Origin: Hymenobacter cellulosivorans
GTDB lineage: Bacteria > Bacteroidota > Bacteroidia > Cytophagales > Hymenobacteraceae
Length of the DNA: 64,000 nt
Direction: 5' to 3'
NCBI RefSeq assembly: GCF_022919135.1
Contig: NZ_CP095049.1
Coordinates: forward strand, 434,001-498,000
Shown here one piece after another: positions 51,956-61,037 of the stretch. Below the pieces are notes generated by a model. The model ran no database searches, had not been told where the DNA came from, and saw only the letters and a program-made list of their open reading frames with translations. Numbering within the stretch: position 1 is the first letter of the stretch; each line of letters opens with the position of its first letter. The translations under genes and the position numbers were made by a program.

Positions 51956-54900
51956 ATGCCTGCCGACGCCGTCGACTTCCACCTCATCTTTGACTCCCTG
52001 CCCACGCCCCACCTGATCCTGGGGCCAACGCTGGCCGTGGAAGCCGTGAACGAAGCCATGTGCCGGGTGCTGCACCACTCCGCACCGGAGCTAATCGGTC
52101 AGGATCTGCTAACGATTCTGCCCCCCTCGGCAGCCGGCCCCGAACCCACGACCACGCTCTGGCGCACGGCCCTGCTCGATGTACTGGAGAACCACTGCCT
52201 CCACACCTTGCCCGTGCAGCGCTACGACGTGCTGCGCAGCTCGGGCGCCCTGGTTACGCGCTACTGGCATGCTACGCTGCGGCCTATTCTGCAAGCCGGC
52301 GGGCTGCGCCACATTGTGTGCCGGGTGCTCGACGTGACCGAGCAGGTCCTGGCCCAGGAGCAGGGCAATTTCAGCCGGGAAAGCTTTAGCCTGCTCACCC
52401 AGGCCACCCACGACGCCATTTGGGACGCCGACCTGCTGACCGGCGCCGTGTGGCGCAATGACATGTTTACGGCGCTGTTTGGGCACCCGGTTCAGACTTC
52501 CGGCACCTCCCAGCTCTGGTTCGACCACCTGCACCCCGACGACCGGCCCGTGGTGGAAGCCCAGCGCGCGGCTGCCTTTGCCGGCCCCGATACCGTCGTT
52601 ACCAACGACTACCGCTTCCGGCGTGCCGACGGCTCCTGGGCCGAGGTTCTCGACCGGGCCTACATCGTGCGCGACACCGAGGGCCGGGCCGTGCGCCTGC
52701 TCGGGGCCATGCAGGACGTGACCCAGCGGCGCCAGGCCGAGCGGCAAGCCCAGCAGCATGCGGCTCGTTTCCAGGTGCTGGCCGAAGTGCAGCCGCAGCT
52801 TATCTGGACGACCGATGCCGCGGGTAATGTAGGGTACATCAATCCTTTCTGGGAACAGTATCTGGGTTCCGACCTGGCTGATGCCCAGCAGAACGGCTGG
52901 CAGGACCACGCCCACCCCGACGACTTTCCCATGGTGCGGGCCATGCGCGTGCACTGCGTCGAGTCCGGGGAGCCTTTCGAGAAAGAAGTACGGCTGCGCG
53001 AGGCCGCCAGCGGCGAGTACCGCTGGTTTCTGGCCCGCGCCGTGCCCGCCCACGACGCCCAGGGCCGGATTGTGCACTGGGTTGGGTCGGCCACGGATAT
53101 CAACCACCAGAAAAGTACCCAGCAAGTACTGCAGCAGAGCCTTTCCCAGCTCGACCGGCTGCTTGAATCTCTGCCGCAGATGGCCTGGGTTTCCCGGCCC
53201 GATGGCGGCGTGACGTACTACAACCAGCGCTGGTTCGACTTCACCGGCGGCACCCTGGCTGAGCTGCTGGACTGGGGCTGGGAACGGTTTATTCACCCCG
53301 ATGACCTGCCCGCGACGATGGCCAGCTGGAAACAGGCCCTGACGGCCGGCACCCGCTTCGAGGCCGAGCACCGCTGGCGCAATCTGCGCGGCGAGTACCG
53401 CTGGTTTCTGGCCCGCGCCGAGCCTATTCTCGACGAAGCCGGCAGCATTATCCTGTGGGTGGGTACCAATACCGACATCGAGGAAAGCCGGCAGATGCGC
53501 GACCAGATGCAGCAGAACGACCAGTTGCTGCGCCGTATCATGGGCCAGATTCCGGCCAATATTGCGACCCTGCTCGGCCCTGACCATCGTATCAGCTTTG
53601 TCAACGATGGTATGCAGCGCCTCTACGGCAGCCGGTCGGTGCCCGGCAAAAAGATTGCCGAGGCCTTCCCTGAAGTTGAAGAACAGGGCTTCGTGGCCCT
53701 GATGGACCAGGTGTACCACAGCGGCCAGGCGTACTACGGCATGGAGCAGGTTACGCTGATTGAGAACGAGAACACCGGCCAGCCCGAAACGCACTACCTC
53801 GACTTTACCTACCAGCCCCTGCTCGACGAGAACAACACGGTGCAGGGCATCCTGATCTTTGCCGTAGACGCCACCGAGCGGGTACTGGTCCGGCGCCGGG
53901 CCCAGGCCCTGGACGCCGCCATGCGCCAGCGCGACGAGGAACTGCGCACTATGACGGATGCCCTGCCGCTGATAACCTATATCAGCGACCCGCAAGGCGC
54001 CCCGCAGTACCTGAGTCCGCAGTGGTTTTCCTACACCGGCCACGACCCCGCCGGCAGCCTCGACCACGTGTGGGAACAGGCCATTCACCCCGAGGACATC
54101 GTGCGGCCTTCTTTCCTGGAAGCAGTAGCCCAAAAGTCCATTTGGTACCAGGAGCTGCGCCTGCGTCGCCACGATGGACAGTACCGTTGGCACCTAAGCC
54201 GGGCCGTGCCCGCCCTCGACGCCCAGGGCAACGTGCTGCGTTGGTTTGGCTCCTCGACCGATATTCACGAGCAGAAGCAGATCCAGGCCAACCTGCGCTG
54301 GAGTGAGGAGCGCTATGAGCTGGCGGCCCTGGCCACCGACGACGCCATCTGGGACTGGGACTTGCTCACCGACACGCTGGCCTGGACGCCGGCCATTGAG
54401 CGAGTGCTGGGCTATACGGTCACCGAGATGGAAGCGGTGGTGTGGTGGTGGAAGTCCCGAATTCACCCCGAGGATGCCGAGCGGGTGCTGGCCGGTATTC
54501 ACCACGCCATCGACCATGGCCTCACCGTGTGGCAGGACGAGTACCGCTTCCGCCGCGCCGACGGCACCTACGCCCAGGTGTTTGACCGGGGCCACGTGGC
54601 CCGTAACGCCCAGGGCCAGGCCACGCGCATGATTGGGGCCATGCAGGACGTAACCGAGCAGCGCCAAGCCGCTGCGGCCCTGCGCCAGCACGAGCAGGAA
54701 TTTACGGCCCTGGCCAATTCCATGCCCCAGCTAGCCTGGATGGCCACGGCCGATGGTCATTTGTTTTGGTACAACGAGCGGTGGTATAGCTACACCGGCA
54801 CCACCCTGGAGGACATGCAGGGCTGGGGCTGGGAGAAGGTCCACCACCCCGACCACCTGGTCAGTGTTATCGAAGGCTGGCGCGCGGCCCTGGCTTCGGG

Positions 54901-55813
54901 GCAACCCTGGAAAGACACCTTCCCGCTGCGGAGCCACGACGGCGAGTACCGCTGGTTTTTGTCGCGGGCCCAACCCATCCGCAACGCCCAGGGCGACATT
55001 GTGCGCTGGATTGGCACCAATACCGACGTAACCGAAACCCAGCGGGTGCAGCAGCAGCTCAAGCAGCAAAACCACGAGCTGCGCCGCATCAATGAGGACC
55101 TAGACAACTTTGTGTATACCGCCTCCCACGACCTGAAGCAGCCCATCAACAACATGGCCGGCATCTTCGAGGAGCTGACCCGCACGGCCTACTTCCGCGA
55201 CCCGGACGCCATCAAGCTCATTGCCATGTTTGAGCGGGCCCTGCACCAGATTTACGACACGATTTACAACCTCTCCGAGCTGGTGCAGGTGCAGAAGCTG
55301 CGCCACGAGCTGCCCACCGAAACCGTGCAGCTGGAGGCCCTGACCCGTGAAGTGCTCGGCAGCATTGGCGAGCAGCTGGCCAATGTGCGCGCCATCGTCA
55401 CCACCGACTTTGACTTGGCCCCCACCGTGGAGTTTGTGCGCCCCAACTTGCAGAGCGTGCTCTACAACCTGATCAGCAACGCCCTGAAGTACGCCGCTCC
55501 CAAACGCACCCCGCGCATCCACATCAGCAGCACCCGCGAGGACGACCACATCGTGGTGGCCGTGCGCGACAACGGCCTGGGTATTGATATGGAGCGCTAC
55601 GGCAGCCAGCTGTTTCAGATGTTCCGCCGCTTCCATGACCACGTGGCCGGCTCGGGCATGGGACTGTATTTGGTTAACCGCATCGTGCAAAGCTACGGGG
55701 GCCGCATCGAGGTAAGCAGTGAGCTGGGTAAGGGCTCCACGTTCCGCATTCATATTCCGCTGGCCGGCCACCCGCTGGCACCCGAACCGGAAGAGCACGT
55801 GTTTGTGATTTAA
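51956..55813 (+). CDS. Soluble sensor histidine kinase with eight PAS domains
   Basis: 1285 residues from ATG 51956 (MPADAVDFHLIFDSLPTPHL). Eight successive PAS units are visible, mostly PAS_3 with the YRW...D closing pattern: for example LTQATHDAIWDADLLTG, QPQLIWTTDAAGNVGYINPFW, LPQMAWVSRPDGGVTYYNQRW, IPANIATLLGPDHRISFVND, LPLITYISDPQGAPQYLSPQW, ATDDAIWDWDLLTDTLAW and MPQLAWMATADGHLFWYNERW. HisKA follows with YTASHDLKQPINNMAG (phospho-His) and HATPase_c with NLISNALKYAAP, VRDNGLGID and GSGMGLYLVNRI. No membrane segment and no receiver domain. The HisKA-HATPase half is highly similar to the kinase at 25563. The signal and cognate regulator are unknown. Confidence 0.92.
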   Translation: MPADAVDFHLIFDSLPTPHLILGPTLAVEAVNEAMCRVLHHSAPELIGQDLLTILPPSAAGPEPTTTLWRTALLDVLENHCLHTLPVQRYDVLRSSGALVTRYWHATLRPILQAGGLRHIVCRVLDVTEQVLAQEQGNFSRESFSLLTQATHDAIWDADLLTGAVWRNDMFTALFGHPVQTSGTSQLWFDHLHPDDRPVVEAQRAAAFAGPDTVVTNDYRFRRADGSWAEVLDRAYIVRDTEGRAVRLLGAMQDVTQRRQAERQAQQHAARFQVLAEVQPQLIWTTDAAGNVGYINPFWEQYLGSDLADAQQNGWQDHAHPDDFPMVRAMRVHCVESGEPFEKEVRLREAASGEYRWFLARAVPAHDAQGRIVHWVGSATDINHQKSTQQVLQQSLSQLDRLLESLPQMAWVSRPDGGVTYYNQRWFDFTGGTLAELLDWGWERFIHPDDLPATMASWKQALTAGTRFEAEHRWRNLRGEYRWFLARAEPILDEAGSIILWVGTNTDIEESRQMRDQMQQNDQLLRRIMGQIPANIATLLGPDHRISFVNDGMQRLYGSRSVPGKKIAEAFPEVEEQGFVALMDQVYHSGQAYYGMEQVTLIENENTGQPETHYLDFTYQPLLDENNTVQGILIFAVDATERVLVRRRAQALDAAMRQRDEELRTMTDALPLITYISDPQGAPQYLSPQWFSYTGHDPAGSLDHVWEQAIHPEDIVRPSFLEAVAQKSIWYQELRLRRHDGQYRWHLSRAVPALDAQGNVLRWFGSSTDIHEQKQIQANLRWSEERYELAALATDDAIWDWDLLTDTLAWTPAIERVLGYTVTEMEAVVWWWKSRIHPEDAERVLAGIHHAIDHGLTVWQDEYRFRRADGTYAQVFDRGHVARNAQGQATRMIGAMQDVTEQRQAAAALRQHEQEFTALANSMPQLAWMATADGHLFWYNERWYSYTGTTLEDMQGWGWEKVHHPDHLVSVIEGWRAALASGQPWKDTFPLRSHDGEYRWFLSRAQPIRNAQGDIVRWIGTNTDVTETQRVQQQLKQQNHELRRINEDLDNFVYTASHDLKQPINNMAGIFEELTRTAYFRDPDAIKLIAMFERALHQIYDTIYNLSELVQVQKLRHELPTETVQLEALTREVLGSIGEQLANVRAIVTTDFDLAPTVEFVRPNLQSVLYNLISNALKYAAPKRTPRIHISSTREDDHIVVAVRDNGLGIDMERYGSQLFQMFRRFHDHVAGSGMGLYLVNRIVQSYGGRIEVSSELGKGSTFRIHIPLAGHPLAPEPEEHVFVI

Positions 55814-55879
55814 CCCAGAGCGGGGGCGCCAATTGACGCTCCCGCTTTGGTTTCTAGCCGGCAGTCCGTATGCTTGTGT

Positions 55880-57037
55880 ATGCCCTTACCGCTTCTCACG
55901 TCCAAGCTGCCTGATGTCGGCACCAGTATTTTCTCGGTTATGTCGCAGCTGGCCGCCGAGTGCGGCGCGATTAACTTAGCCCAGGGATTTCCCGATTACG
56001 ACCCGCCGCAGGCCCTGATGGAGGCCCTGGCCCGCCATGCCCGCACCCCCGGCCACCAGCAGTACGCGCCCATGCCCGGCCTGCCCCGGCTGCGCGAGGC
56101 CATCAGCCACAAAACCGCGGCTGTCTACGGCGTGCCGGCCCCCGACCCCAATACCGAAATTACCGTCACGAGCGGCGCTACCGAAGCGCTGTATGCCGTG
56201 CTGGCCGCCGTGGTGCGCCCCGGCGACGAAGTCATCGTGCTGGAGCCGGCCTACGATCTGTACGGCCCGGCCATCCGGCTCCAGGGCGGCGTGCCGGTGT
56301 ACGTGCCGCTGCGGATCCCGGAGTTCACGCCCGACTGGGACCAGGTGAAAGCTGCCCTGACGCCCCGCACCCGACTGATGATGATCAACACGCCGCACAA
56401 CCCTTCGGGCGCGGTGCTTACCCCCCAGGACCTGGCCACGCTGGCCGAGCTGCTGGCCGATACCAATGCGTTTTTGCTTAGCGACGAAGTATATGAGCAC
56501 ATGGTGTTCGACGGGCAGCAGCACGCCAGCGCCCTGCAAGTGCCGGCTTTGGCCGAGCGCAGCTTCGTGCTGTCGTCGTTTGGCAAAACCTACCACGCCA
56601 CGGGCTGGAAAGTGGGTTACTGCATTGCCCCACCCCTGCTCACGGCCGAAGTGCGCCGCGTGCATCAGTTCCTGACCTTTGCCGTGAGCACGCCCGCCCA
56701 GCACGCCCTGGCCGATGTGCTCCTGGACCCTGAGCAGTACACCACCCTGCCGGCTTTCTATCAGCGCAAGCGCGACCTGTTCGGGCAACTGCTGCAGGGC
56801 TCCCGGTTTGAGTTGCTGCCCACGCCCGGCTCCTACTTCCAAGTAGCCCGTTACGACCAGATTTCGACCGAGGGCGACGCGGCCTTTGCCCAGCGCCTCA
56901 CCCGCGAGTTTGGGGTGGCCGTCATCCCGGTATCGGCCTTCTATCACCACGGTCTGGACCACGGCCTGATCCGGTTTTGCTTTGCCAAGCGCGACGATAC
57001 GCTGACGCTGGCGGCCGAGCGGCTGCGCCAAATCTAA
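55880..57037 (+). CDS. Class I/II aminotransferase, methionine-aminotransferase type
   Basis: 385 residues from ATG 55880 (MPLPLLTSKLPDVGTSIFSVM). Fold type I PLP enzyme: INLAQGFPDYDPPQAL, ITVTSGATEALYAVLAAVV, MMINTPHNPSGAVLTPQDL, LSDEVYEHMVFDG, PLP Lys in FVLSSFGKTYHATGWKVGYC, and the Arg carboxylate anchor near LIRFCFAKRDD. Closest in plan to the YbdL/kynurenine-oxoglutarate transaminase branch. It is followed by an omega-amidase-like gene, the pairing known from methionine salvage (transamination of ketomethylthiobutyrate using glutamine). Confidence 0.92.
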   Translation: MPLPLLTSKLPDVGTSIFSVMSQLAAECGAINLAQGFPDYDPPQALMEALARHARTPGHQQYAPMPGLPRLREAISHKTAAVYGVPAPDPNTEITVTSGATEALYAVLAAVVRPGDEVIVLEPAYDLYGPAIRLQGGVPVYVPLRIPEFTPDWDQVKAALTPRTRLMMINTPHNPSGAVLTPQDLATLAELLADTNAFLLSDEVYEHMVFDGQQHASALQVPALAERSFVLSSFGKTYHATGWKVGYCIAPPLLTAEVRRVHQFLTFAVSTPAQHALADVLLDPEQYTTLPAFYQRKRDLFGQLLQGSRFELLPTPGSYFQVARYDQISTEGDAAFAQRLTREFGVAVIPVSAFYHHGLDHGLIRFCFAKRDDTLTLAAERLRQI

Positions 57038-57197
57038 CCTGAACTATATGGGAGCCTGCGAATAATCCGTGATATTGCCAGAAACCGGTGGGGTAAAGTT
57101 GTGGGGCAAGCCAGAAACAGCTTGCATTATTCTACTCAGAATCAGTATATTTCTCAGTAGAATACCCTAGCTCTTTCTCACCTCAACCTACTGCATT

Positions 57198-58007
57198 GTG
57201 TCTGATTTAACCGTTTCCTTCGTCCAAGCCTCCCTGCACTGGCACGACCCGGCCGCCAACTGGGCCGAACTCGGCCAGCACATCGAGGAAATCTCCATTC
57301 CGACCGACCTGATTGTGCTGCCGGAAATGTTTACCACCGGCTTTAGCATGGAGGCTGCCCACCTGGCCGAAACCATGGACGGCCCCACCGTGGCCTGGAT
57401 GAAGCAGCTGGCCGCAGCCCGCGACGCGGTAGTGACCGGCAGTATTATCATCCGCGACCAGGACCAGTATTTCAACCGCCTGCTATGGGTACGGCCCGAC
57501 GGCACGCTGAGCTACTACAACAAGCGCCACCTGTTTGGCATGGCTGGTGAACGGGAGGTGTACACGGCCGGCACCCAACGGCTGGTAGAGGAATGGCGCG
57601 GCTGGCGCATCTGTCCGCTGGTGTGCTATGATCTGCGCTTCCCGGTCTGGAGCCGCAACTCGGCCGCGGCGCCTTACGACCTGCTGCTGTACGTAGCCAA
57701 CTGGCCCTCGGCGCGGCGCACCGCCTGGATTACGCTGCTACGCGCCCGGGCCATCGAAAACCTGGCCTATACCATTGGCGTCAACGTGGTGGGCATTGAT
57801 GGCAACAGCCTCGCCTACGCCGGCGACTCGGCTCTGCTCGACATGCGGGGCGAGTACCTGGTGGAAGTCGGCAACCACGAAACCAGCATCACCCGCACCC
57901 TGCGTCGCACCGACCTGGAAGCCTTCCGGGAGCGGTTCCCCGCCCTGAACGATGCCGACTCCTTCTCCCTGGGCGAGCCGATTTCGGAGTTGACCCACCA
58001 GGCATAA
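57198..58007 (+). CDS. Carbon-nitrogen hydrolase, omega-amidase (YafV-like)
   Basis: 269 residues from GTG 57198. Nitrilase-fold catalytic triad: Glu in IVLPEMFTTGFSMEA, Lys in YYNKRHLFGMAGE and Cys in CPLVCYDLRFPVWSRN. By family knowledge this branch hydrolyses ketoglutaramate, the by-product of glutamine transamination, and so pulls forward the reaction of the neighbouring aminotransferase. Gap of 160 bp from that gene, with a near -7 box TATATTTC. The GTG start is preferred as no ATG fits the conserved N-terminus. Confidence 0.9.
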   Translation: MSDLTVSFVQASLHWHDPAANWAELGQHIEEISIPTDLIVLPEMFTTGFSMEAAHLAETMDGPTVAWMKQLAAARDAVVTGSIIIRDQDQYFNRLLWVRPDGTLSYYNKRHLFGMAGEREVYTAGTQRLVEEWRGWRICPLVCYDLRFPVWSRNSAAAPYDLLLYVANWPSARRTAWITLLRARAIENLAYTIGVNVVGIDGNSLAYAGDSALLDMRGEYLVEVGNHETSITRTLRRTDLEAFRERFPALNDADSFSLGEPISELTHQA

Positions 58008-58028
58008 TTACGAAGCGTCAACTTGCTG

Positions 58029-58064
58029 AAACGCCGGATTTGCCTCGAGCAGGTCCGGCGTTTT
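58029..58064. terminator. Hairpin after the amidase gene
   Basis: AAACGCCGGA (58029-58038) pairs with TCCGGCGTTT (58054-58063), then TCTTG. Confidence 0.75.
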
Positions 58065-58089
58065 CTTGATCCGTAAGTTGAGCCGGAGC

Positions 58090-58615
58090 TTACCCGATAT
58101 GGCCGAAATGGTCTTCGGCTCGGTTGTAGAGGACGCTGAAGCCCAAGCTGCTTCGGCACGGCAGGGCATTGGGCTGGTCCACGAATTTTTCCTCGGCCAC
58201 GGAATAGTACGTTGGGTGTTCTTCCCGCCGGCTGGGCCGCACGTAGGTATAGCCTTGCATTACCCAGGCATGCGGGGCCCCACCCACTGCTGCTTACCGT
58301 CAGCGGAATTTGCAGAGTATCCAGCTCCAGCGGGCGGCAGCCCAGAATCAGGCCTTGCCGGGAAGTTATGGTTTTGATGTGGACATCTCCGTGCTTTAGA
58401 ATTCCGCAGCCGGCAATGCTTTCGGTCGTGGGCGGAACGGAGCTGCTCCAGTCCATCAGGCCCGCATAAAAGCTGCGCAGGTCCTTTTCGTCGGGGCCCG
58501 GCACATCCAGCACCCGTCCGCAGGCGTAGCGGCCCGACTTCAACGCTATTGCCCAGAACTGCCCGGGCCGCAAAAACCGGTTCGACTTGGGGCTAAACGG
58601 GTAAGAAATGCTCAT
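58090..58615 (-). pseudogene. Imm26-like immunity protein, frameshifted
   Basis: Translation from ATG 58615 gives MSISYPFSPKSNRFLRPGQF, then WAIALKSGRYACGRVLDVPG, then FYAGLMDWSSSVPP and GCGILKHGDVHIK. The frame is lost near 58290 (AGCAGCAGTGGG; one base too many or two too few). In the next frame VGGAPHAWVMQGYTYVRPSR and KFVDQPNALPCRSSLGF continue to the stop at 58090. The GQFWAI-L-SGRYACGRVL opening resembles the Imm26 immunity family. The repaired protein is about 174 residues. No toxin gene is beside it, so it would be an orphan. Confidence 0.65.
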
Positions 58616-58649
58616 GCTGGTAAAAATGGCTTGGGGGCCGGTTCATAAA

Positions 58650-58682
58650 AAAAGCCCTTGACGCGTATGGTCAAGGGCTTTT
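58650..58682. terminator. Hairpin between same-strand genes
   Basis: AAAAGCCCTTGAC (58650-58662) pairs perfectly with GTCAAGGGCTTTT (58670-58682), downstream of the minus-strand T9SS gene. Confidence 0.85.
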
Positions 58683-58702
58683 GCTTGCTGATTGAATCTT
58701 AT

Positions 58703-60982
58703 TTACTGCACTACCAGCCGCTGCGTGCCCGTTTGCCCGCTGGCCGCTTCAGCCCGCACCAAGTACACGCCGGGGACTAGGCCCCGCAGCTCCAGGGTGT
58801 GCTGGGTTAGCAGGGCGGGCTGCGTGAGCACGCGGCGGCCCAGCACATCAACCACCGTGAGGCGGGTAGGCTGGGGCGTTTGCACGGTGGCGGTGGTGGT
58901 GGCCGGGTTGGGGTACACACTCAGCGGCAGCGCGGCCACGGTGTTCTTGGTGCTTAGCACCGCACTCCGGACGCCCAGGGCCACGACGCCCCCGTCCTGG
59001 GTACCCACAAACAGCTCGGGCTTGCCGTCGTTGTCCACGTCGGCGGCGGCCAGCGTGTAGAGGTTTTCGATGCGGGAGCCTAGCTCCAGGGTTTCGAAGC
59101 GGCTTAGGGTTTTGTTGAACAGCACATCGGTGCGGTCCATGAACAGGCCGCTCTGGCTACGGAAGTTGGCGTAGAAATGCAGTTGCCCCAGCTCGTCTAT
59201 CGTGACCAAGTCGGGTTGGTTATCACCGTCGAAGTCGGCCACGGCGGTAGCCAGGTTGTTGGGACGCTCGTCAGTGGGGGTACGCAGCTGGCCGTAGTCG
59301 TTGTTTACCACCACAAAGGCCTGATTGAGCGGCTGGGTGCCGTTATTGCGGTAGTAGCGCAGGGCCTGGCCGGGGTACGTGGGTGAGCTGGTATTGGTGC
59401 TGAGCAGCATGTCGACGTACCCGTCGCCGTCGATGTCGGTGAAGGTGGGCGTGTCGTAGGCCCGGTTGGGTACGTTGCTGAGCAGGGTGGGCGTGGCCGT
59501 GTTATAGGCGGCCGCCTGGCTGGCGCTGGCTGTATTGAGGAAGTAGCCAATGAAGTTGAAGGACGGGTTGCTCAGCGTGAAAGCCGAGAAAGCCAGGTCC
59601 AGGGTCCCATCCCGGTTCAGGTCGACGAGCACCGGGCGCAGGGAGCCGTATTTCTTGCCAGACAGGTTCAGGTAGTCGTTGGTAATGAGCTTAAACACCG
59701 GGTTGCCGGCTGTGCCCACGTTCTGGTAAAACCACAACGAGGCCCGGTAGAAGCCCTTAGTCGTGGCCCGACTTACGCCACTGACGAGCATATCCTTCAA
59801 CCCGTCGCCGGTCAGGTCACCGAACGTGACGGCGGCTTTGTCGCCCGCATCCAGCATGTCTTTCTGCAGGAAATCATTCTGCCGGAAGGCGAAGTCAGGG
59901 ACGGCCGTAGCGCTGGTATTTTCATAGAACCACACGCTCTGGTGGGTACTGATGGTGTCGAGGTGGTCGAAAACGTTGGGCGTTACCACCAGGTCGGGCC
60001 GCCCGTCGAAGGTCACATCCAGGGAATACGGCGCCGGGAAATTGGGCAGGCGCAGGGGCGTGGCGGCGGGGAAGTTGGCCGTTTGGCCGGCGGCCGTAAA
60101 GCGGGCAGTGGCCGTGGTGCCTTCATTGGTCAGGCGCACCAGCTCCGGGCAGTTGTCGCGCGCGGTCAGCAGGTCCTTTTTGCCGTCGCCGTCCAGGTCA
60201 AGCGGGAGCAGGTTGTTGCCGCTGGTGTGGTTGGGCTTGAGCACGCTACGGCACTGGTCATTGCCAAACACGAAGGATGAGCAGCTGCTGTAGCACACCT
60301 GCAGTCCGCCCCACCGCTCGGTAGAGAGGGCGAAGCTCAGGCCCCCGCAGGCCGCGGTGCTGGTGTTCACGAAGTAATGAATCGTGGTGCTGTTGATGTA
60401 GTTGAAGGTGGTAATATCGAGGCGGCCGTCGCCGTTCACGTCCTCAATGGCCGGCGTGTTGTAGCCCCCGGTATTGATGTTGATCTGGCTGTTGCCCGAC
60501 ACGTAAAGCAGCTCATCGGTCAGGAGCTGAAACGTGGGCTTGCCCCCACCGCTGGCCACGTTGTGGTAGACCCGGATGCTGCCACTGATGGACCCCATGG
60601 TAAAGATGTCGGGGCGGCCGTCGCAGTCGTAGTCGCGCAGCTGCACCCAGTTGTTGAGTTCTTTGGGAAACAGCGACTGGTACTCGGGGGCGTACTCCCA
60701 CCGCCGCCCGCCGCTGGGGTTAGCCGCGTTGAGGTAGGTGTAGGAGCGCCGGGTCTGGCGGTCGAAGATGTAGAGGTCGTTCTGGGCGTCGCCGTTGAGG
60801 TCGATGCTCGAAAACTGGGCCGTGTTCAGGCCCCCGGCCCAGGGTGCGGTCAGCGTCTCGGTGCCGTGTACTACATTTGCCACCGACCGATATTCAAACC
60901 CGAACGGCGTCTGGGCGGCCGCTTGCTCGGCCAGGCCGCCGAACGTACTTAGAAATAACAGGATACTAAGGGATTGTCGCAT
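58703..60982 (-). CDS. T9SS surface protein with FG-GAP/VCBS repeats
   Basis: 759 residues from MRQSLSILLFLSTFGGLAEQAAAQ (60982, signal peptide). Many FG-GAP/VCBS-type calcium-loop repeats: SSIDLNGDAQNDLYIFD, RDYDCDGRPDIFTMG, EDVNGDGRLDITTF, LDLDGDGKKDLLTA, GDLTGDGLKDMLVSG, TDIDGDGYVDMLLST, ADFDGDNQPDLVTID, ADVDNDGKPELFVG, forming a propeller. The C-terminal type A sorting domain is PLSVYPNPATTTATVQ ... GLVPGVYLVRAEAASGQTGTQRLVVQ. It is exported by Sec, then T9SS, and anchored at the surface or released. Divergent from murF with a 55-bp gap. Confidence 0.9.
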   Translation of the reverse strand: MRQSLSILLFLSTFGGLAEQAAAQTPFGFEYRSVANVVHGTETLTAPWAGGLNTAQFSSIDLNGDAQNDLYIFDRQTRRSYTYLNAANPSGGRRWEYAPEYQSLFPKELNNWVQLRDYDCDGRPDIFTMGSISGSIRVYHNVASGGGKPTFQLLTDELLYVSGNSQININTGGYNTPAIEDVNGDGRLDITTFNYINSTTIHYFVNTSTAACGGLSFALSTERWGGLQVCYSSCSSFVFGNDQCRSVLKPNHTSGNNLLPLDLDGDGKKDLLTARDNCPELVRLTNEGTTATARFTAAGQTANFPAATPLRLPNFPAPYSLDVTFDGRPDLVVTPNVFDHLDTISTHQSVWFYENTSATAVPDFAFRQNDFLQKDMLDAGDKAAVTFGDLTGDGLKDMLVSGVSRATTKGFYRASLWFYQNVGTAGNPVFKLITNDYLNLSGKKYGSLRPVLVDLNRDGTLDLAFSAFTLSNPSFNFIGYFLNTASASQAAAYNTATPTLLSNVPNRAYDTPTFTDIDGDGYVDMLLSTNTSSPTYPGQALRYYRNNGTQPLNQAFVVVNNDYGQLRTPTDERPNNLATAVADFDGDNQPDLVTIDELGQLHFYANFRSQSGLFMDRTDVLFNKTLSRFETLELGSRIENLYTLAAADVDNDGKPELFVGTQDGGVVALGVRSAVLSTKNTVAALPLSVYPNPATTTATVQTPQPTRLTVVDVLGRRVLTQPALLTQHTLELRGLVPGVYLVRAEAASGQTGTQRLVVQ

Positions 60983-61037
60983 CGGTAACGCAGAAAGTAG
61001 AGCAGAACAAAGTAGCCCCAAGTTACGCAGAATCAGC

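Noticed and set aside
57815..58089. Long minus-strand extension of the Imm26-like first frame
   Set aside because: After the frame break this is antisense to the amidase gene; the homologous continuation is in the other frame and ends at 58090.
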